From Corynebacterium glucuronolyticum (lineage in GTDB: Bacteria; Actinomycetota; Actinomycetes; Mycobacteriales; Mycobacteriaceae), in NCBI GenBank assembly GCA_022772305.1, contig JALFAQ010000001.1, forward strand, positions 21,147 to 85,146: a stretch of 64,000 nt of DNA, read 5' to 3'. Below, piece after piece: positions 56,986-64,000 of this stretch. The notes beneath the pieces were generated by a model. It was given only the letters and a program-made list of their open reading frames with translations, searched no databases and was not told the DNA's origin. Made by a program: the position numbers and the translations under genes. Position 1 is the first letter of the stretch; every line of letters starts with the position of its first letter.

Positions 56986-57019
56986 CCCCATCGCCGACGA
57001 GCGTCAGTGATGGGGTTTT
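56986..57019 (+). terminator. tyrS terminator
   Basis: CCCCATCGCCGACGAGCGTCAGTGATGGGG with nested GACG/CGTC pairing, followed by TTTTC; about 64 bases after the tyrS stop. Confidence 0.85.
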
Positions 57020-57122
57020 CTGTATTTGTGACGTGCGCCTGTGCCTGTGGTGAACAAAGTGTCGGGCAGGGTGGCTGTGGCTTAGTGGGCTTAGTGGTCG
57101 TGTTGGAAGCTGATTGGCCGCC

Positions 57123-57536
57123 AAGCATGCCAGGTTGCGGTTTGTTGTCCTTTAAAATGTGAGTTTTGTGTCACACCCGGGGGTAATTTGTAGTTATGTC
57201 ACTCGGTGAGTTAAGGGCATGTAGTTCACGTGATTACTTCGGTTAATGCGTCATAGCGTGGTCTTTTGAGTGGCTTTTCCGTTCTTGTGGATGTTTCCAC
57301 TGCTTCTTGACGGGGGTGACGGCGAATGGCGTAGGAGTTTCATCCGATGTCAGACGAACCTACTATAGGTGTAAACAAACTGTTTCCTGCCTTCCATACC
57401 GAAGTGGAAGACACGGCGCTTACGAGCAGAGTGAGCCCCCGGCGGAACATCTCCGCGGTGCTGCCACCGTGGGTCTGTTTCACCGGTGCATCGCTGGATG
57501 TGAGAGCCACGGAATGACGACCCGGAGACTTGAGAC
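57123..57536 (+). other. Intergenic region before the galactose genes
   Basis: 414 bases with no gene. It must hold the promoter and control sites of the galM gene. TGTGAGTTTTGTGTCACA at 57158-57175 resembles a CRP/GlxR site but has 8 instead of 6 central bases. Confidence 0.4.
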
Positions 57537-58688
57537 ATGGCTGAGGCACACGAGGCATCCAACAGTAGTCACACGAACACTGCAGCACACCCGGATGGAA
57601 ACGCCATCGCCGGTGGTTGCGGGGGAGCCGGAGAAGGAACAGGCAGCGAGCTTGTTCTGAAGGCTGGGGACTACGAGGCGCACATCAACCATGTGGGCGC
57701 ATCGCTACGCAGCCTGACGTTTCAGGGGCATCCACTGACAGACACCTATTCGCTTGACGAGGGTGGATCGTCTGATGACAGTACGGGAGGGATCCCGTTT
57801 TGTGCAGGAATCGTTCTGGCGCCGTGGCCAAACCGTGTGCGAGACGGTGAGTTTACATACCTGGGGGAGAGTCATCGACTGGAGCTTACGGAGCCGGAAC
57901 GTGCCAACGCTATCCATGGGCTCGTCGGTACGCAAGTATGGCAGGACACCACACCGGAAAGTGCAAACGAGGGAGCGGTCCACCGGGTGGGTGAGCTCAC
58001 CGCGAGAATTGCTCCGACAACCGGATGGCCCTGGGCAATGACGGTGACGGCGCGCTTCGAATTGAACCCACAAACCGGTCTCACTGCCACTTACAGCGTG
58101 GTAAACGACAGTGATGACGTCGCACCTGTTGCCTTCGGTGTACACACCTACCTCAACGCATGGGGTACTCCGCTGGACGAGTGCACCGCTTATGTCCCTG
58201 TGACAGACTGCCTGCCACTGGATAGCGAAAGGAATCTTCCCGTGGAACCGCTCCGGCTCGTCCCGTTGAGCGAAGGGGACTTTCAGGCGGAATCACAGCT
58301 AGACATCCCACGAGATGACGGCGACAGTGCCCGTGACGCGACGCATCTTCCGTCCTCGCTTGATTTTGAGAACGGCCAACCATTGCACGGTGTGTGGCTT
58401 GACCACGCGTTTGCCGATGCCCGCGCAACAACGGAGCCCCGTCGCATCCGACTTGTCCACATGAGCGGACACGGTGTTGAGCTCACTGCGGACCCTGCCA
58501 TGAACTGGTTCCAGATCTTTACTGCGGACCCAAACCACGGCCAGGGATTCCCCGGCAGGGGGAGAGCACTTGCCGTAGAGCCACAGACTGCTCCACCGGA
58601 TGCGCTGCGCTCCGGGATCGGGCTTGTGGACCTCACTCCCAACAGCGCGGTGACCTACACCATCGCTATGCGGGCAGTGCCAGGATAA
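57537..58688 (+). CDS. galM: Aldose 1-epimerase family protein (galactose mutarotase)
   Basis: 383 residues from ATG 57537 with GGAG 12 bases upstream. The first 40 residues are low-complexity (EASNSSHTNTAAHPDGNAIAGG) and not conserved in the family. The core is galactose mutarotase-like: HVGASLRSLTFQGHPLTDTY, GIPFCAGIVLAPWPNRVRDGEFTYLGESHRLE, ANAIHGLVGTQVW (His of the active site) and GVHTYLN. The usual C-terminal catalytic Glu is likely in AVEPQTAP. The role is to interconvert alpha and beta galactose for GalK. Gene symbol is by pathway context. Confidence 0.85.
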   Translation: MAEAHEASNSSHTNTAAHPDGNAIAGGCGGAGEGTGSELVLKAGDYEAHINHVGASLRSLTFQGHPLTDTYSLDEGGSSDDSTGGIPFCAGIVLAPWPNRVRDGEFTYLGESHRLELTEPERANAIHGLVGTQVWQDTTPESANEGAVHRVGELTARIAPTTGWPWAMTVTARFELNPQTGLTATYSVVNDSDDVAPVAFGVHTYLNAWGTPLDECTAYVPVTDCLPLDSERNLPVEPLRLVPLSEGDFQAESQLDIPRDDGDSARDATHLPSSLDFENGQPLHGVWLDHAFADARATTEPRRIRLVHMSGHGVELTADPAMNWFQIFTADPNHGQGFPGRGRALAVEPQTAPPDALRSGIGLVDLTPNSAVTYTIAMRAVPG

Positions 58689-58971
58689 AAGCTTTGGCAG
58701 GCTAGGTGCACAAACACCGATGTCTGACCGCCCTCTCTCGGCCCGATATCGGCTACTTCATCCTTGTCTCTTCCTGACAAAGAATCGTCTGGCCTGCCCA
58801 AAGCCGGCGAATGATCGTTGAAGGTGTGAAAAACGCACCGCGGTCATCGTCGGCCCCGCCGTGCCAACAAAACAGTGGCACTGGGCAGCAGCTGTGTCCA
58901 CGTTCAACCATCCTCTCGTTCGGATGTGAGGACGCGCGAACGCGGACGCAGCAACTAGGAAAGGAATTCCT
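58689..58971 (+). other. Short intergenic region before the symporter gene
   Basis: 283 bases, no gene seen; may include a promoter for the symporter or a regulator site. GAAAGGAATTCCT precedes the symporter ATG and gives its ribosome site. Confidence 0.35.
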
Positions 58972-60633
58972 ATGGATCAGGCAGCGTCGGTATTACGACT
59001 TGATGCCACCTGGGTGGACTACACACTCGTAGCCATCTACTTCGTATTCGTATTGGGGATTGGACTCGCCGCACGCCGGAAAGTCTCCTCGTCCATCGAC
59101 TTCTTCCTCGCCGGCCGTGGTTTGCCAGCCTGGGTCACCGGTCTCGCCTTCATCTCCGCCAACCTCGGTGCCGTGGAGATCATCGGCATGTCGGCAAACG
59201 GTGTCCAGTACGGCTTCCAGACCATGCACTATTTCTGGGTCGGCGCCGTTCCAGCCATGGTGTTCCTCGGCATTGTCATGATGCCGTTCTACTACGGCTC
59301 CCGCGTTCGTTCGGTTCCGGAGTTCATGCGTAAGCGTTTCGGACCGGCTGCACACCTTGTCAACGCGATCTCTTTCGCGCTGGCGCAGCTCCTCATCGCG
59401 GGTATCAACCTGCTCCTTTTGGCAAAGGTAGTCAACTCCCTTCTCGGCTGGGACATGTGGATTACGCTCCTCGTCGCAGCTATCATCGTGCTCAGCTACA
59501 TCACCCTCGGTGGCCTGAGTGCCGCGATCTACAACGAAGTGATCCAGTTCTTCGTCATCGTGGCAGCACTTCTTCCGCTGACGATTATCGGTATGCGCCG
59601 CGTCGGTGGCTGGAGCGGGCTGAAGGAACAGCTCGCCTCGGAGAGCCACTTTCACACGTGGCCCGGTATGGACATCTCCGGTTTCGATTCACCTGTCTGG
59701 TCCGCAGTAGGCATTGTCTTCGGCCTCGGGTTTGTTCTTGGCTTTGGTTACTGGACCACAAACTTTGTTGAGGTGCAGCGTTCCATGGCCGCCGATTCCA
59801 TGTCCGCTGCTCGGAAGACCCCGATCATCGGTGCGTTCCCGAAGATGTTCATACCGTTCATCGTCGTCCTCCCCGGCATGGTCGCAGCGTCCATCGTTAC
59901 CCCGATTCGTGAGGGCTCCGCACAACCTAACGACGCGGTCTTGTACCTCATGCGTGACTTGCTCCCCAACGGTTTGCTCGGCGTAGCAATTGCCGGACTC
60001 GTTGCGGCATTCATGGCCGGCATGGCAGCTAACATTTCGGCGTTTAACACGGTGATGAGCTACGACATCTGGCAGACCTATGTAGTCAAGGATCGCGACG
60101 ATGAGTACTACCTCACCGTGGGACGTGTTGCTACCATAGCCGCCACATTTATCGCCATCGGCACCGCCATGATCGCCAACAACTTCGGCAACGTCATGGA
60201 CTACCTGCAAACGCTCTTCGGCTTCTTCAACGCCCCGTTGTTCGCGACGTTCCTGCTCGGAATGTTCTGGAAGCGGATGACGCCGGCAGCCGGCTGGACA
60301 GGACTTGTCGGCGGTACGGCAGCAGCAGTGATCTACTGGTACATCTCCTCCTTCACCGGTGCAGAGGCCTCCTTCTTCAACCTCCCCGGTCAGGGCACCG
60401 CCTTCATTGCAGCATCGCTGGCATTCGTCACGGATATCCTCGTGAGCGTCATCGTTACATTGTTTACCCAGCCGAAGCCCGACTACGAGCTCGTCGGCTT
60501 TGTCTCCTCTGTGACACCGAAGGAGTTCCTGCGTGACCCGGTTGAGGAAACTCTGCCGTGGTACAAGCGGACCGTCCCACTGGGCCTCATCTGCCTGGTG
60601 ATGGTTGCCACTCTCAACGTCGTGTTCGCGTAA
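58972..60633 (+). CDS. Sodium/solute symporter (SSS family), likely galactose uptake
   Basis: 553 residues with about 14 membrane helices (LeuT-fold SSS/SGLT family). GGLSAAIYNEVIQFFVIVAALLPL is the SSS signature region, and EIIGMSANGVQYGF and FFLAGRGLPAWVTGLAFISANLGAVE are family N-terminal segments. The location between galM and galT-galK makes galactose (or another hexose) the likely substrate, with sodium as coupling ion. AAAGGA is just before the ATG. Substrate is inference. Confidence 0.9.
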   Translation: MDQAASVLRLDATWVDYTLVAIYFVFVLGIGLAARRKVSSSIDFFLAGRGLPAWVTGLAFISANLGAVEIIGMSANGVQYGFQTMHYFWVGAVPAMVFLGIVMMPFYYGSRVRSVPEFMRKRFGPAAHLVNAISFALAQLLIAGINLLLLAKVVNSLLGWDMWITLLVAAIIVLSYITLGGLSAAIYNEVIQFFVIVAALLPLTIIGMRRVGGWSGLKEQLASESHFHTWPGMDISGFDSPVWSAVGIVFGLGFVLGFGYWTTNFVEVQRSMAADSMSAARKTPIIGAFPKMFIPFIVVLPGMVAASIVTPIREGSAQPNDAVLYLMRDLLPNGLLGVAIAGLVAAFMAGMAANISAFNTVMSYDIWQTYVVKDRDDEYYLTVGRVATIAATFIAIGTAMIANNFGNVMDYLQTLFGFFNAPLFATFLLGMFWKRMTPAAGWTGLVGGTAAAVIYWYISSFTGAEASFFNLPGQGTAFIAASLAFVTDILVSVIVTLFTQPKPDYELVGFVSSVTPKEFLRDPVEETLPWYKRTVPLGLICLVMVATLNVVFA

Positions 60634-60648
60634 AGGTAGGTACACACC

Positions 60649-61065
60649 ATGAATCAATCAGCAAATAATTCACGTTCCGCTCGCACAACGGTACCGGAGG
60701 CTACCTCGACGAAGCAGGAGACCGCCGGTGCATTCGATATCCGCAATATGATCGCGCTTCTGCTGGGCCTTTTTGGGCTCATCCTTCTCTTCTCTTGGAT
60801 CGCCATCGATCCGGGTGTGAATCCGGATACGGGCGATCCCAAGAACGCTACCTACAACCTGATCACCGGTATCTGCCTTGTGATCGCCTCTATTTTGTTC
60901 GCGATGTGGGCAAAGCTTCGCCCGATTCGTGTTGATGAGGAGGCCGCGCGGATCCGCGAGAAGCATCACCAGGAAATGGAAGCCCAGCGTGAACGCGCTC
61001 TTGCACAACTCAAAGACCAGGTTGGACATGCTGGGAATGGAAAGGACACCCACAATCGTGACTAG
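60649..61065 (+). CDS. Small membrane protein of the gal cluster
   Basis: 138 residues: a hydrophilic N-terminus, two membrane helices (NMIALLLGLFGLILLFSWIAI; LITGICLVIASILFAMWAKL) and a charged coiled-coil tail (EEAARIREKHHQEMEAQRERALAQLKDQVG). It lies 15 bases after the symporter and its end overlaps possible upstream galT starts. The layout suggests an accessory subunit of the symporter; no family recognised beyond that. Confidence 0.75.
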   Translation: MNQSANNSRSARTTVPEATSTKQETAGAFDIRNMIALLLGLFGLILLFSWIAIDPGVNPDTGDPKNATYNLITGICLVIASILFAMWAKLRPIRVDEEAARIREKHHQEMEAQRERALAQLKDQVGHAGNGKDTHNRD

Positions 61066-61141
61066 TGACCCAGACGTTTCGTCGCGCGATGACGGTTTGA
61101 GCCGTACCATCGGAAGTATGAGTGGCAACGGAGGGCACACG

Positions 61142-62245
61142 ATGAAGCTGACCGAGACAACGCTTTCCGACGGCCGGGAGTTACTGTTTTTCGATGACTC
61201 ACCGGAGGCTCTGTCTGGGAAGGTCACGCGCAATACCGAGGACCACAGAGGTCTCCCGGAGACGCACACAGAGTCGGAGATGCGCAGGGATCCATTGACC
61301 GGCAGGTGGGTCGTTTTTGCGGCACACCGTATGAATCGAACCTTCCTCCCGCCGGCAAACGAGAACCCGCTGGCCCCGACAAAACCCGGTGCCCTTCCTA
61401 CCGAGGTTCCAGCCGAGGACTACGACGTTGTCGTCTTCGAGAATCGGTTCCCCTCGTTTTCTATGCATATGGAGATCCCGGAAAACTACGCCGAGTACGC
61501 AGACGCATCGCACTTGGTTCCCCGCAAGCCGGCACGCGCTCGCTGCGAAGTGGTGTGCTTTGCACCCAACCCGGATATTTCCTTCAGGGATCTCTCCGAG
61601 CACCGAATTCGCACCATCATCGAGGTCTGGGCGCATCGCACCGCGGCGCTCAGTGCGATCGATGGAGTGGAGGTTGTCTTCCCGTTTGAAAATAGGGGAG
61701 AGGAGATCGGTGTCACGCTCCAGCACCCGCACGGACAGATCTACTCATACCCGTTCCTTCCTCCGCGAACCGCAGACATCATGACGCAATTGGATGCCAC
61801 GCCCACGCTCTTCGCCGATCTCCTTGCCTCCGAGCTAGACGACGGCCGGCGCATCGTGGCGGAGACGGACAATTTCGTCGTCTTCGTCCCGGCGGCTGCA
61901 AAGTGGCCACTGGAGGTCATGGTTACGCCCCGCCGGCAGGTTGCAGACTTCACTGAGCTAACCGACGAAGAAAAGGCAGAGCTCGCTCCTCTCCTCAAGA
62001 AGCTGTACACCGCGGTCGATAGTTTCTTTGACGGGGTGGAGAAGACTCCGTACATCGCCGCTTGGAATCAGGCTCCGGTGAATCACCCCGCACGCGATTA
62101 TTTCCGCATGCACTTGCAGCTGTTTTCTCTCATGCGCTCACCACACCGGATGAAGTTCCTCGCTTCCAGTGAATCTGCCATGGAAGTGTGGATTAACGAT
62201 ACGACCCCTGAAATCATTGCAGAAACACTACGAAAGGTTTGGTAA
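61142..62245 (+). CDS. galT: Galactose-1-phosphate uridylyltransferase
   Basis: 367 residues from ATG 61142, which has GGAGGG at the ideal distance; the earlier GTG 61058 and track start 60929 lie in the preceding gene. GalT exchanges UDP between UDP-glucose and galactose-1-phosphate. The catalytic HPHGQIYSYPF motif (residues 193-203) holds the nucleophilic His, FENRGEEIG precedes it, and DPLTGRWVVFAAHR is the N-terminal motif. The C-terminal HxH-type region DYFRMHLQLFSLMRSPHRMKFLASSE is intact. Overlaps galK start by one base (TAATG). Confidence 0.94.
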   Translation: MKLTETTLSDGRELLFFDDSPEALSGKVTRNTEDHRGLPETHTESEMRRDPLTGRWVVFAAHRMNRTFLPPANENPLAPTKPGALPTEVPAEDYDVVVFENRFPSFSMHMEIPENYAEYADASHLVPRKPARARCEVVCFAPNPDISFRDLSEHRIRTIIEVWAHRTAALSAIDGVEVVFPFENRGEEIGVTLQHPHGQIYSYPFLPPRTADIMTQLDATPTLFADLLASELDDGRRIVAETDNFVVFVPAAAKWPLEVMVTPRRQVADFTELTDEEKAELAPLLKKLYTAVDSFFDGVEKTPYIAAWNQAPVNHPARDYFRMHLQLFSLMRSPHRMKFLASSESAMEVWINDTTPEIIAETLRKVW

Positions 62246-63480
62246 TGGCTACCACGCACTGGGCAACCCCACGCACCGAGGAGCAACTTGTCAGCGACGC
62301 CAAGAAGCTCTTCACCGCGACATATGATGAGGAGCCGACAGGAGTGTGGGCGGCACCTGGGCGCGTAAACCTCATTGGCGATCACGTCGACTACGCCGAA
62401 GGTATTTGCCTACCCTTTGCTCTTGAGCAGCTCACTGCGGTGGCGGCTTCCGGGAGAAACGACAACCTGGTCAACATTGTTACCATCATGCCCGGTCAGG
62501 AAGAGCCGCAGGCTCTTTCCATCTCCCTGGATGAGGTAGGCAAGGGAAATCCAGCAACGTGGGCCGGCTACATCGTCGGCGTGATCTGGGCTCTGAACTT
62601 GGCGAATGCATTGGTGTGCAAGACCGGTATGAATCTTGCAGTTGTTTCTGATGTACCCGTCGGGTCTGGACTTTCCTCCTCCGCAGCGTTGGAATGCTCG
62701 ACTGCCCTGGCCGCCGTTGAAGTAAAGGGTGCATCCTTTAAAAAGATGGCGATGTACCCGGTCATGGTGGAAGCGACTATTCGCGCGGAAAACGACGTTG
62801 TTGGTGCCTCCACCGGCGGTCTGGATCAGCGCACGAGTTTCTACGGGAAGCCGAACCAGGCTTTGGAAATTGACTTCCTTTACGACGAGTTCAGCTACGT
62901 TCCCTGCAACTTTGATGAGCACGGCCTCGCGCTCCTTATCGCGGACACGAATGCACCGCATCGCCTTATCGATGGCCAGTACGGCTCGCGCCGTGGCCTC
63001 ATTGACGAGGTAACCGCTGTGCTCCGCAAGGAAGACTCGACGTTCCGCGACTATAAGGTCGACCAGATTCTGGAAAAGCTCGCCAAAACACCAGAGTGCA
63101 GCGACCATGATCTTTACCGTCGCCGGGTTGGCCATATTATCAATGAGACCCGGAGAACGCAGCAGGCGGTGACCCATCTACGCGAGGGTGACTTCACGAA
63201 GTTCGGCAAGCTCATGACTGAGAGCCATGTTTCCCTTCGCGATGACTACGAAGTGGTAACTCCTGAACTCGATGGTGCTGTCAATGCGGCGCTGTCTGCC
63301 GATGCGCTCGGCGCCCGGATGACCGGTGGCGGTTTCGGTGGCTCCATCATTGCCTTGGTGAAGAAGGAGAATCTTGAGTCCACAGCGGCAGCCATCGCTG
63401 AGGCGGCGGAAGCCCGAGGATTCGCAGAACCCACCTTCCTCCATGCAAAACCGAGTGAGGGCGCTCGCCGGTTGGCATAG
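62245..63480 (+). CDS. galK: Galactokinase
   Basis: 411 residues from ATG 62245 with AAAGG about 9 bases upstream. The GHMP-kinase fold is clear: APGRVNLIGDHVDYAEGICLPFAL is the galactokinase signature (the usual GEHTDY reads GDHVDY), PVGSGLSSSAALECSTA is the ATP loop, and MTGGGFGGSIIALV is the C-terminal motif 3. It phosphorylates galactose to galactose-1-phosphate. GalT and GalK are translationally coupled through TAATG. Confidence 0.95.
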   Translation: MATTHWATPRTEEQLVSDAKKLFTATYDEEPTGVWAAPGRVNLIGDHVDYAEGICLPFALEQLTAVAASGRNDNLVNIVTIMPGQEEPQALSISLDEVGKGNPATWAGYIVGVIWALNLANALVCKTGMNLAVVSDVPVGSGLSSSAALECSTALAAVEVKGASFKKMAMYPVMVEATIRAENDVVGASTGGLDQRTSFYGKPNQALEIDFLYDEFSYVPCNFDEHGLALLIADTNAPHRLIDGQYGSRRGLIDEVTAVLRKEDSTFRDYKVDQILEKLAKTPECSDHDLYRRRVGHIINETRRTQQAVTHLREGDFTKFGKLMTESHVSLRDDYEVVTPELDGAVNAALSADALGARMTGGGFGGSIIALVKKENLESTAAAIAEAAEARGFAEPTFLHAKPSEGARRLA

Positions 63481-63540
63481 CTCTATCACGGGTGCGTGAC
63501 CACAGTACAAGCCTAAGCAGTTCTAAACCTAGCGGCTCGG

Positions 63541-63577
63541 CAAGGTCGTTGCGTGAACATATCAGGCAACGACCTTG
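63541..63577 (+). terminator. Inverted repeat after galK
   Basis: CAAGGTCGTTGC, 13-base loop, GCAACGACCTTG: perfect 12-bp arms 60 bases after the galK stop. No T-run follows, so a terminator role is plausible but not certain. Confidence 0.5.
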
Positions 63578-63680
63578 ACCGGGTCGCCTTTCATTTTGCT
63601 GCGCCTTTAGAGGCGAGGACACACAAAACCCATTGCCGAGCGAAAACGTCAGACCGCAGTTAGGTATCTGAGCAGCCAAT

Positions 63681-63709
63681 TTGTCGGGTTTGTGGGTTGT
63701 GTGTATATT
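63681..63709 (+). promoter_or_regulatory. rRNA operon promoter P1 (upstream)
   Basis: TTGTCG, 17 bases, TATATT. Near-consensus spacing, located about 300 bases before the expected 16S gene. Confidence 0.6.
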
Positions 63710-63781
63710 AATCATCCGTTGCACAGAGCAGTGAGCGAGAAGCTTACAGACGGTGTAGCGAAACCTTTAGTTCACGTCGGA

Positions 63782-63810
63782 TTGACAAATCGAAACGACG
63801 TTACTAAAGT
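63782..63810 (+). promoter_or_regulatory. rRNA operon promoter P2 (downstream)
   Basis: TTGACA, exactly 17 bases, TAAAGT, 101 bases downstream of P1. Tandem promoters are typical of actinobacterial rrn operons. Confidence 0.7.
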
Positions 63811-63865
63811 CAGTAAAGCGCTTTTCAAGCAGAGAATTTACTTTCCGCTGGTTGGTTAGCGTGCA

Positions 63866-63890
63866 TGTTGTGTGAGAACTCGATAGTGTG
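63866..63890 (+). promoter_or_regulatory. Conserved rrn leader antitermination element
   Basis: TGTTGTGTGAGAACTCGATAGTGTG closely resembles the leader motif TGTTGTTTGAGAACTCAATAGTGTG found upstream of 16S rRNA in Mycobacterium, Streptomyces and Corynebacterium. This marks the next gene, beyond the window, as 16S rRNA. Confidence 0.85.
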
Positions 63891-64000
63891 TTGATGTACT
63901 ACTTTTTGTTTGTTTGACAGGTTTTTGTGGTGCTGTGGGTGTGTGGTTTTCTGGTTTTGTGGCTGGGGGGCTTTTGCATCTGGCTCTGTAGGTTTCCGCT

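Noticed and set aside
57158-57175. GlxR/CRP-like site TGTGAGTTTTGTGTCACA before galM
   Set aside because: Central spacing is 8 bases instead of 6, so it does not match the TGTGA-N6-TCACA consensus.

Overview
The window is a typical actinobacterial chromosome segment. Gene content and order (ddl, DUF3515, thiL, ung, DAK2 protein, recG, BCCP, rsmD, coaD; polA, methyltransferase, rpsA, coaE, uvrB, uspA; uvrA, infC-rpmI-rplT, TrmH-like, pheST, argRGH, tyrS) point strongly to a Corynebacterium or a very close relative. Moderately high G+C by eye, frequent GTG/TTG starts, a DoxX protein with a Lys/Ala-rich tail and a cutinase-like secreted hydrolase fit this. Species cannot be named from the sequence alone.

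Layout. 1-7.8 kb: core housekeeping on the plus strand (cell wall, thiamine, DNA repair, CoA), with a DUF3515 membrane protein divergent from thiL. 7.9-15.2 kb: a transport block, with a polar amino-acid ABC importer on the minus strand, then a divergent FecB/FecCD/FecE-type siderophore or cobalamin importer followed by an MFS transporter whose N-terminus appears frameshifted. 15.2-29.3 kb: tRNA-Leu(CAA), a small secreted protein, polA, rpsA, coaE, a secreted DUF4185 protein, a POT peptide transporter, uvrB and a universal stress protein. 29.4-35.2 kb: accessory region with a HelD-type RNA polymerase recycling ATPase, a TetR regulator with a 12-bp palindromic operator on its own promoter, a decayed CPBP membrane protease, the DoxX/Lys-Ala protein and a metallo-beta-lactamase fold hydrolase. 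35.4-45.1 kb: uvrA, a long cutinase-family protein, the infC-rpmI-rplT ribosomal operon (infC starts at ATC behind a leader with an intrinsic-terminator-like hairpin), a lipid kinase, a TM2 protein and a TrmH methyltransferase with an RGG/His-rich extension. 45.4-57 kb: pheST, a formate/nitrite channel, argR, argG, argH, a Trm112-like protein and tyrS. 57.5-63.5 kb: galactose utilisation (galM-like epimerase, sodium/solute symporter, small membrane protein, galT, galK). The last 300 bases carry tandem promoters and the conserved leader of an rRNA operon whose 16S gene lies just outside.

Genes working together: the gal genes import galactose and run the Leloir pathway apart from galE, which is not here. 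UvrA and UvrB serve excision repair with PolA as gap filler. InfC, L35, L20, S1, PheST, TyrS, RsmD and TrmH supply translation. ArgG and ArgH convert citrulline to arginine, but argCJBDF, which sit between pheT and argR in the related C. glutamicum, are absent from this locus. No classical mobile element, prophage or CRISPR array was seen. The most unusual points are the arg locus rearrangement, the two broken genes (MFS and CPBP), the non-canonical infC start with its leader, the RGG-extended methyltransferase, the DoxX/histone-like fusion, and an exact 12-mer repeated in three intergenic regions.
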